A stretch of 64,000 nucleotides of DNA from Armigeres subalbatus (Eukaryota > Arthropoda > Insecta > Diptera > Culicidae). Position numbers and translations under genes: made by a program. The notes under the pieces were generated by a model. The model did no database searches. It saw only the letters and a list, made by a program, of their open reading frames with translations, and was not told the DNA's origin. Shown here piece after piece: positions 57,276 through 64,000 of the stretch. The first letter of the stretch is position 1, and each line of letters opens with the position of its first letter. Location of the stretch: the NCBI RefSeq assembly GCF_024139115.2, contig NC_085140.1, forward strand, positions 233,804,371-233,868,370, in the 5' to 3' direction.

Positions 57276-57820
57276 TGTCGTGATCTGACATCCAGATTTG
57301 ATCAACTTACTGGTAGGATTGCGCTACTTATTCAATAAGAGGGCTTTCGCTACCAGCCAGAAAATCATTCAAATTAACTAATGGTCCTGAAAAGGACCTT
57401 TGTTTGCCGTGTTCCTCTTGTTGATATCCAAACCACCGTTCTCCGCTCTCGTTCCGCCGTTCACCGCTTTCGTTCCGCCGAACAAACGACACGATTCGAC
57501 GTGTGAAGCACGAGATGCTTCCGTGTTGGCATCCTGTTGTCCGCTGCTGCTCCGATTCGATGCTCCGTCTATCGCGTCCGAGTGAAGAATGACCTAACTA
57601 GTTCAATGCACCTTCTTTTATAGGTGAGACAGCTTGTGCTCCAACCAATTAGAACGATCGGAGGGGAAATGCAATGAGTAAACATTTTCTTACTATAGGG
57701 ATGCTGTCATTCTATCTTGTTATAAGGGATGTTGAAGATATTTTTTTTACCGTTCAATATTATTTTCATTAATTTGGAATTTAATATTATTTTTTCTGTA
57801 TGCTTCATCTATATACTACA
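57276..57820 (-). repeat. 3' LTR of the non-coding retrotransposon
   Basis: Nearly identical to 63488-64000 over its visible length, with a small indel (cacgagatgcttccg versus cacgtgccgcatgccttccg) and scattered substitutions. The short inverted end is tgt...aca. Confidence 0.88.
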
Positions 57821-58490
57821 ATACTCCCCTCTTGTACTCTTATATCTATTTAGAACATTAAATAATTTATTTTAAGTTTTGATTGATTTCACATAAATGC
57901 TTAAGCGTTTGTTGATTTAACATCCTGTACTCCTGCGAATATTTGCCCTAATCCATCTTCAAAACATCTACGAATTTCATCCTAGCAGTTTCTTTTGGAA
58001 TCCTAACCACAAATTCAATTTTTGAATTTATTATTCTAATTCAATCGATAATTAAATTACAATACTACTGTCCATCACTATTCAAAGCAATTTTCAAGTT
58101 TATTCTTGCATTCTTGCATCAATTTGCCAAAATCCAATATCTAGTAAGATTAACCCCAACAACACACATAATAGCAAAAGCTAAACTTACAGTTAAAATT
58201 CGATTAATGAGATACATTCAAGTTGAGCCGTATTTTAGTTACTGCAATTAAAATCTTCTTAATTGCATAGAAATAGATATATAGAGACATCAGCACACAG
58301 ACACAATTTCCATCTAAACTCTGAACCCAATGCGCAATTCCATTCTTAAAAGCTCAGGCAACCGTAACATTAAACAAAAGCCGTACTTGCGACTATAACG
58401 CTTTCACAGAACTAACAAGCTTTATACTGACTCTATAATAGCCCTATATAGTTTAATTAATTAACCAGTCAAACCAAAATTCAATTTTCT
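57821..58490. other. LTR-element interior, A/T-rich non-coding
   Basis: Long runs of caatttt/aaattc words with no frame. Same composition as 62820-63230, consistent with one non-coding interior. Confidence 0.5.
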
Positions 58491-58494
58491 GATA

Positions 58495-58688
58495 CAGTCA
58501 AACCTCCATGAGTCGATATTGAAGGGACCATCGACTCATGGAAATATCGAGATGTGGAATAGGAAATCCTTGGGAAGCTGTTTGAAGGGACCATCAGAGT
58601 AGCCCAGAAAATATTTTTTAATATGGCATAATTTGCTTCCATGAGTCGATATCGAGTCATGGAACATCGACTCATGGAGGTTTGACTG
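58495..58688. mobile_element. 194-bp pogo/Tigger-like MITE, TA TSD
   Basis: Ends CAGTCAAACCTCCATGAGTC and complement, TA at 58493-58494 and 58689-58690. The interior repeats atcgactcatgga. The CAGTCAAACCTCC start resembles pogo/Tigger ends (family knowledge). Confidence 0.85.
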
Positions 58689-59007
58689 TACTATCTCTAC
58701 ATCAAAATTTTCTTTGAAAACTCTTTCTCAAAATTATCTGATTTCTAATCCAACAAATCTTAAACCCGATATAAAACCAACTCAATGAACTCAAACTTTG
58801 GAACCAATCACCAGAGGAAATATGCAAATTTTGTATATCATAACCAAACTTAATCATCTCCCGATTACAAGGTAAACTTCTTAATAAAGTTGTACAATCC
58901 AACCTCCAAATCAATTTCAAAATTGAATCATTAAGAGATGTCTCTAAATCCGATATCTGAATTTTCCTTGAATTTAATCTCTACATCTAGGTTTTAATAC
59001 TCAAGTT

Positions 59008-59225
59008 GTGGACTTCATGGACGTGCGGTTAGCGACGTCAATCGTCTAGATGCATGGACTATAGAGTGTGGGTTCGACTCCCACCCCTGTGAAGAGGAAA
59101 CTTTTCGTGATCGAAAATTTCTCCCCTGGTCCACTAGGTGTTATGTGTCCTGCGGCCCGTTTCCTAGGTGTTATATGTTCAGTCTGTACGATCTCTGGTC
59201 GAAGACGGTGTTCTTGTCTTTTAGT
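59008..59225 (+). mobile_element. tRNA-derived SINE (third type)
   Basis: A box ggacgtgcggttagcgacg, B box gtgggttcgactcccacc, then a body with ctaggtgttatgtgtcctgc repeated as ctaggtgttatatgttcag. Tail and TSD not defined. Confidence 0.6.
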
Positions 59226-59795
59226 AACTACAAGAGTATCGCCAGTTTTTTCACTAACCTCAATAAATACATTATATATCACTCCTCAAGTCAATATATC
59301 AATCACTCAAGTCCTAATTATGCAAATCCGTAAAGGTGTGTATACCATATTTATCAGTCATAGCTTCTTGCTCTGTATGTCTTGGTACAAGTCGTTGAGT
59401 TTAGTCACTGTTATGATTTCCTAAATGCCTTGCTTTATTAGCATACACTGGTGATTCAATGGCCAATAGTCAAATCTTGCATTGTCACACGTCAGAAAGG
59501 AGCGTATCATTTGTCATCAACTGAAGGCGTGAACCGCGCTTGCTTCCTGCTGATAACTATCCCATCCAAACTGAATCACCATATCACATATACGATCCGA
59601 TACGATACGTGTAGGATGCAAGAAGTCTTCTCTGAAATTAATTCTTCATTTCCAATCTAATTTTGACATCACTTGTAACACCTTTCCCAATGAGAGTAAA
59701 TGGTCTCTATTCTCACTGTTTCTTTCAATATATATTCTGTAAGTTATCAGAACTGATGTTAACTAGTGATTTTGATCCCTTATGACGGTTTAACA
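59226..59795. other. LTR-element interior or unassigned DNA
   Basis: No motif recognised; frames of 60-118 codons overlap the SINE and look spurious. Confidence 0.35.
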
Positions 59796-59809
59796 AGAAT
59801 CTAAATATG

Positions 59810-59900
59810 GTGGGGATTCTCATCGATTTGTTTTCGCCGAAAACAAATCGATGAGAATCCCCACCAGCAATTTCGCGGCGATTGATCCATTGTAAACATC
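59810..59900 (-). mobile_element. 91-bp retroposed hairpin fragment, 14-bp TSD
   Basis: agaatctaaatatg is duplicated at 59796-59809 and 59901-59914. The insert starts with a perfect palindrome (27-bp arms, gtggggattctcatcgattt... around a single c, 59810-59864), then agcaatttcgcggcgattga. The last part matches 62430-62470, coding there as NGSIAAKLLVG. Confidence 0.7.
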
Positions 59901-59985
59901 AGAATCTAAATATGTACACATGTCTTCGACGATCTTTTATTTCAGCATTGCTTATTCGAAATCAATCTGCATGTCCAATCGGTAT

Positions 59986-60990
59986 AATTTATTTATTTAT
60001 TTATTTGATTTAATTCCAACTGACTTATATGTATAGTCTTATTGAAATACATACTTAAAATATAACGAAACAATACAGGTAACAATATACATTCAAATAA
60101 GCGACATCTTATATCAACACACTTTAAACACATCAAAGCATTATCCGCCTATTAGCTTACAACAAGAGAAAACAACAATTATAATTACATTAACAAAACA
60201 TTTCATTCACCTTCTCAATGCATTATACTATATGGCTATATGAGCTCTATTCGGTGGTATCCAAACTGTAGTTCGATTCTCAAATTTTCGATATTTAAGC
60301 CCGACTGGCCAAGTTGTTGATAACATAGCTAACGGTTCTAGCCCCGAATTCAGCACAACTTTAAATGAAAGATAATCCAACTCATCTCTCGTTCGACCCT
60401 TTGGTATCAGCTTTCTTATCCGAACCGATTCTCGATCATCAATATCAAGACATTCACAAACAAGCTGATTTACGTCTCTTTCTGTGGCGTGACAGTCAAC
60501 GTTGGTGAGAAACAGACAAAACGTATCTTCACAGTAAGCGCAGTGTGTATTCACGATGGCATTCGTATCCCCGTTACTGTTGATTTTCGTACCTTTCAAC
60601 AAATCAGTGCATAAGTGGGATGAAATAGGGGTTGAGTGCAGGTTCTCGCCGGGATTAATTTGAGGTGGAATGATAGTAGCAAGTACATCGACGATCTCTT
60701 CAATTTTTAATTTCAAGTCGACAATGTCCGATTCGACTGTATTAATTGTTGTAGCCTTATCTTCATCGTCACCGGTCGTTGCTTCGGCTTCGGCATCACG
60801 GTTCAAACAATAATCAGCTAAGCATGCATCACACATCCACAGGATGTTTTTCGCTCACTTTTGCGATCGATGCATTTTAGACATTTATTGCACTCCATTT
60901 TGCGCACTAATATCTGCTGATGTCCGTTCAAGTAATTGAAACACTGAATTTTCGGTTATATTGCGGGTATTTACGTTTCAATCCAGTTAT
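59986..60990 (-). mobile_element. CR1-like LINE, ORF1 plus 3' end only
   Basis: An ORF1-like frame (60836-60228) is followed on the minus strand by ~240 bp of untranslated sequence ending in (TAAA)n (seen as tttatttatttatttatt at 59990-60006), as in CR1-group 3' tails. ORF2 is missing, so the copy has an internal deletion. Confidence 0.7.
60228..60890 (-). pseudogene. CR1-like ORF1 protein, frameshifted PHD N-terminus
   Basis: An upstream ATG (~60898) gives MECNKCLKCIDRKSERKTSC GC, then the frame shifts to MCDACLADYCLN (end of a PHD finger). A coiled stretch follows (DIVDLKLKIEEIVDVLATI), then an RRM-like domain FCLFLTNVDCHATERDVNQL ...VRIRKLIPKGR...YLSFKVVL...WPVGLKYRKF. It is a nucleic-acid-binding LINE protein. 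The main 202-codon frame is open; the PHD finger is incomplete. Confidence 0.7.
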
Positions 60991-61077
60991 TTTTTAACGT
61001 GGCGCGAGATCAAAATTTACAATTCGTATTGCGAATGTATTTCTGGCAGTGTCAATTTAGAGAAATACGGCAATTAA

Positions 61078-62081
61078 GGCTCAAATTACCGTAATCCAGT
61101 CATTGACAAGAAAACAGCCACGTGCTTGTACCACCCCCAAGGAAAAAATCCGCCCACTGAGGAGAAAATGCATTCCCCAGCTGAATCGGGGAAGCACTCT
61201 TGTTTTAAAACTACATCAACATATAGTGGTGACTTCAATACATCCGTAGGATGCTTCATTTGAATGAATTTCGTAATATTATTTGAAAAAACTGCCTTTT
61301 GCAGAAAATATTGCAAAGCTGAAAAAATATTTTTCCAGGAGGGGAAACCGTCGATTTACTCTCACGCTCTCTTATACTTTGCAGATACTCGAAAATCATC
61401 GTTCAGTGTTGCGTGTTGATTTGTTCTATATGTTATGCTTGTTTTCTCGAATATGTACGTAAACATCAAGCAATAATCTATGAAAATGATGCTTTTCATG
61501 CTATATATTGACACTAAATATTAGATGTGAGCTAGAACTGTAAAAACGCAAGCATTCATAAGCAACGCAGGTTATTTATTTTTTCATAATTCAAGTGTTG
61601 ATAATGTAATGTAATGCTAAAATAATAATGTAAAATGCATGTAGGAAATTGTGTAATTATGAGAAGGATGCACAACAAATCAATCTCAGATGCATATTTG
61701 AGGTTGTTTATGCGTATCACTATAATCTGTGCGCTGTACAGGTATTGAAAAGCACGTTAATATTTTGTGGAAATATATAGAGTTTGATACCTCTCGAGAC
61801 CTTTTGAAATGTTTGTGTACTTTGTACAAAATCAGATCTGAGCGAATGAGTAGGCTCTCCGCAAAAAAAAAGAAGCGAACAGCAAGAAAAAGAAGTCGAT
61901 TTGATGTATGACATTTGAACCTTAAGTCACCACTATATGTTGATGTAGTTTTAAAACAAGAGTGCTTCCCCGATTCAGCTGGGGAATGCATTTTCTCTTC
62001 AGTGGGCGGATTTTTTCCTTGGGGGTGGTACAAGCACGTGGCTGTTTTCTTGTCAATGACTGGATTACGGTAATTTGAGCC
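61078..62081. mobile_element. 1.0-kb element with ~165-bp TIRs, TTAA target
   Basis: ggctcaaattaccgtaatcc agtcattgacaagaaaacag...cacccccaaggaaaaaatcc and the complement at 61915-62081 are near-identical. TTAA lies on both sides (61074-61077, 62082-62085). TTAA is the piggyBac target, but the ends do not start CCC, so assignment is tentative. The interior is non-coding; minus frames inside the arms are repeat copies of each other. Confidence 0.75.
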
Positions 62082-62336
62082 TTAAACAAGTGCGTTCAAG
62101 AAGCACGTCGTTCCACTTGAAAGATCGTTCACGTTCCGTTCCGATCGTTCATGAAGGCATTATCAACAATAATGAACTTCATACAAGTTCAGTTCCTGAA
62201 ATAAACGTCGAACTATCTTCTAAATAACATTGTCAACACCATAATCTATACACATAGTTTCAAAGTGTATCCAACAGTTTCCAAATCAATCATTGGTGCA
62301 ATCGTAAAGGCTGTATCGTAAAAAAAGTAGTTCAAA

Positions 62337-62485
62337 TCAAAATAATTTCCCTTCGAATCGAAAGCAAATCTCAAAGTTATCCTTAACTTCATTATATAAA
62401 TCCAAAAGTTTCACCGAAAACAAATTCTCATCGATCCCCACCAGCAATTTCGCGGCGATTGATCCATTATAAACATAAATCCTAT
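62337..62485 (-). pseudogene. Exon-like fragment, unrecognised
   Basis: On the minus strand a good acceptor (tttttctttctttatag) opens IYVYNGSIAAKLLVGIDENL FSVKLLDLYNEVKDNF..., stop at 62337. Part of it recurs in the hairpin insert at 59865-59900. Regular codon texture suggests true coding ancestry (host or transposon). Confidence 0.4.
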
Positions 62486-62549
62486 AAAGAAAGAAAAACA
62501 ATGTTAAAAATCCCATGCTCAATCATGTAGTCAAATCTTCTTTTTCTCC

Positions 62550-62815
62550 TCCTTCCTCTTCTTCTTCTTTTTATTCTATGGCTCTACATTCCAACAGGTA
62601 TGTTTTTTTCAACATAGTAATCTATTAGTTTTGTTGATTGCTTAGTTATTACTTGAATGCTAGCCATTGCGTGAGTAAGTAACTTTTGTGGCAAGTACGA
62701 TGGATACACTATGTCCAGGGAGTCGAGAATGTTTCCCACACGAAAACATGCTTGGTCGGACCGAGAACCCAACTCGCCATATCCAGATTGGCATCCTGCG
62801 CTCGCAATGCTAATT
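62550..62815 (-). mobile_element. tRNA-derived SINE, relative of 10549-10818
   Basis: Minus strand: the head with a degenerate B box near 62775, body aacattctcgactccctgga and gtgtatccatcgtacttgcc, and (GAA)n tail seen as ttcttcttctttttattcta. Diverged. Confidence 0.65.
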
Positions 62816-63487
62816 TGAAACCTTTAATCATCGAATCAAGTCTCAAACCCAGTTTTCAATTCAATTTTAATACAATCTAATCATTGCTTGATAAAAAAAT
62901 CTATACATCCAAACTCTCTAAAATCAATCTCAATACACAAGCTTCAAATCCAATTGTCTGTGAATAATTTCATCTCACTCATTCGACCTTACATTTTCGA
63001 ACTCAGTATCCAAATCCATTTTTTTTAAACCCAGCATCCAAACAACTCTCCTATTCTCATTCAGAACTTCCATCTAACAACATATCATAAATAGAATAAC
63101 TAAAATCCAATTTTCAAATCAATCTGCATTCTTCACAACAATTTCCAAATGTAGTTATCAATACAATTACCGCATTCACTCCGAATGCAAACCTAAAATT
63201 CATTCTCAAAACTTGTTTCCGACATCAATCTTCAATCTAAAATTGACATCCGTCTTTCTTATCGGTGTCCTTTATAGCTCAGACCTCCACCTTTTCCATC
63301 GGAGTCTATAACATATTGACATCCGCCTTTTCTATCGGAGTCATCCAACTTTCATATTGTTTCGAACTCCTCCTTTTCCATAGGAGCCCGTATATTCCAC
63401 CTTCTCTAATGGAATATATTTTCAATAATTCATCTCTTCATCATTTCCTCTTGTTCAGTAGGTTCTTTCAAAAACCGACTTCGCCAT
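62816..63487 (-). other. LTR-element 5' leader with short repeated motif
   Basis: Between 63240 and 63420 the words gacatccgyctttcytatcg / ctccaccttttccatcggag recur four to five times at ~60-70 bp. Elsewhere tcaatttt/aatccaa texture, no frame. Confidence 0.6.
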
Positions 63488-64000
63488 TGTCGTGATCTGA
63501 CATCCAGATTTGATCAACTTACTGGTAGGATTGCGCTACTTATTCAATAAGAGGGCTTTCGCTACCAGCCAGAAAATCATTCAAATTAACTAATGGTCCT
63601 GAAAAGGACCTTTGTTTGCCGTGTTCCTCTTGTTGATATCCAAACCACCGTTCTCCACTCTCGTTCCGCCGTTCATCGCTTTCGTTCCGCTGAACAAACG
63701 ACACGATTCGACGTGTGAAGCACGTGCCGCATGCCTTCCGTGTTGGCATCCTGTTGTCCGCTGCTGCTCCGATTCGATGCTCCGTCTATCGCGTCCGAGT
63801 GAAGAATGACCTAACTAGTGCAATGCACCTTCTTTTATAGGTGAGACAGCGTGTGCTCCAACCAATTAGAACGATCGGAGGGGAAATGCAATGAGTAAAC
63901 ATTTTCTTACTATAGGGATGCTGTCATTCTGTCTTGTTATAAGGGATGTTGAAGATATTTTTTTTTACCGTTCGATATTATTTTCATTAATTTGGAATTT
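63488..64000 (-). repeat. 5' LTR, incomplete at window edge
   Basis: Matches 57276-57788. The remaining ~32 bp of the LTR and the outer TSD (left flank acaag) lie beyond the window. Confidence 0.88.

Larger units (their letters stand above)
57276..64000 (-). mobile_element. Non-coding LTR retrotransposon (LARD-like), truncated by window end
   Basis: A 545-bp LTR at 57276-57820 is repeated from 63488 to beyond the window. On the minus strand the LTR is TGTAGTATATAG...CACGACA. A primer-binding-site candidate TGGCGAAGTCGG lies one base inside the 5' LTR (63475-63486), and a polypurine tract AAGAGGGGAG lies just before the 3' LTR (57823-57832). The 5.67-kb interior has no gag, protease, integrase or RT and carries five later insertions. 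It must have moved using another element's enzymes. TG...CA ends and PPT form fit Ty1/copia-like donors (inference). Confidence 0.8.

Noticed and set aside
57400..57585. Pair of similar 60-65-codon frames (MFAVFLLLISKPPF...) as a duplicated gene with 63612-63809
   Set aside because: Both lie at the same place in the two LTRs; the repetition comes from the LTRs.
1..64000. Virus-derived insert (common in mosquito genomes)
   Set aside because: No frame showed viral polymerase, capsid or glycoprotein motifs; all RT-like frames are LINE type.

Overview
The window looks like nuclear DNA from a culicine mosquito, most likely Aedes. Two spliced host genes sit on the + strand in long, AT-rich, repeat-packed introns and spacers. 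There is a recognisable Feilai-type tRNA-derived SINE, CR1-, RTE- and other LINE relics, and a dense cover of MITEs, many still flanked by exact target-site duplications (TSDs). No bacterial features (operons, Shine-Dalgarno sites, CRISPR) are present. The species call is an inference from repeat families and gene content.

Layout. 1-2.6 kb: a minus-strand LINE with a 5' end but no reverse transcriptase, in an intron upstream of an ABHD4/ABHD5-type alpha/beta hydrolase gene. The last two exons of that gene are at 2730-3391. 3.8-10 kb: a LINE ORF1 relic, small MITEs, and a 5.25-kb terminal-inverted-repeat element (4711-9959) holding a 140-bp minisatellite with further MITEs nested in it. 10.5-20.2 kb: a SINE, an unrecognised 5' coding exon (ATG at 11120) that is duplicated 7 kb downstream, a 64-bp tandem array, a 4.4-kb satellite with an ~862-bp higher-order period, and an inverted-repeat element with splice-like coding relics. 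20.5-23.1 kb: MITEs nested up to three deep, including one inserted into a 50-bp palindrome made only of its own family's ends.

23.5-33.7 kb: the Rab9 gene, complete in three coding exons. Its 8.6-kb second intron is full of transposons, among them a Feilai SINE split by a hAT-type MITE. 33.7-40 kb: a TA-flanked foldback MITE at the Rab9 3' end, a 2.5-kb hAT-type element carrying a LINE 3' end, and an RTE-type LINE relic. 40.5-48 kb: an almost full-length but broken CR1-like LINE (PHD finger, zinc knuckles, endonuclease, reverse transcriptase), a 105-bp dimeric tandem array and a second Feilai SINE. 48-54 kb: a tRNA-like sequence, MITEs and a 2-kb inverted-repeat element.

54-64 kb: a CR1-like ORF1 cut first by a 2.8-kb element with Transib-like ends (itself hit by a SINE) and then by a minus-strand non-coding LTR retrotransposon. 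The right-hand LTR of that element runs off the window. Only the hydrolase and Rab9 are confident working host genes, one in lipid-droplet/phospholipid metabolism and one in late endosome to Golgi traffic; nothing suggests they act together. Almost everything else is mobile-element sediment whose TSDs allow insertion order to be read.
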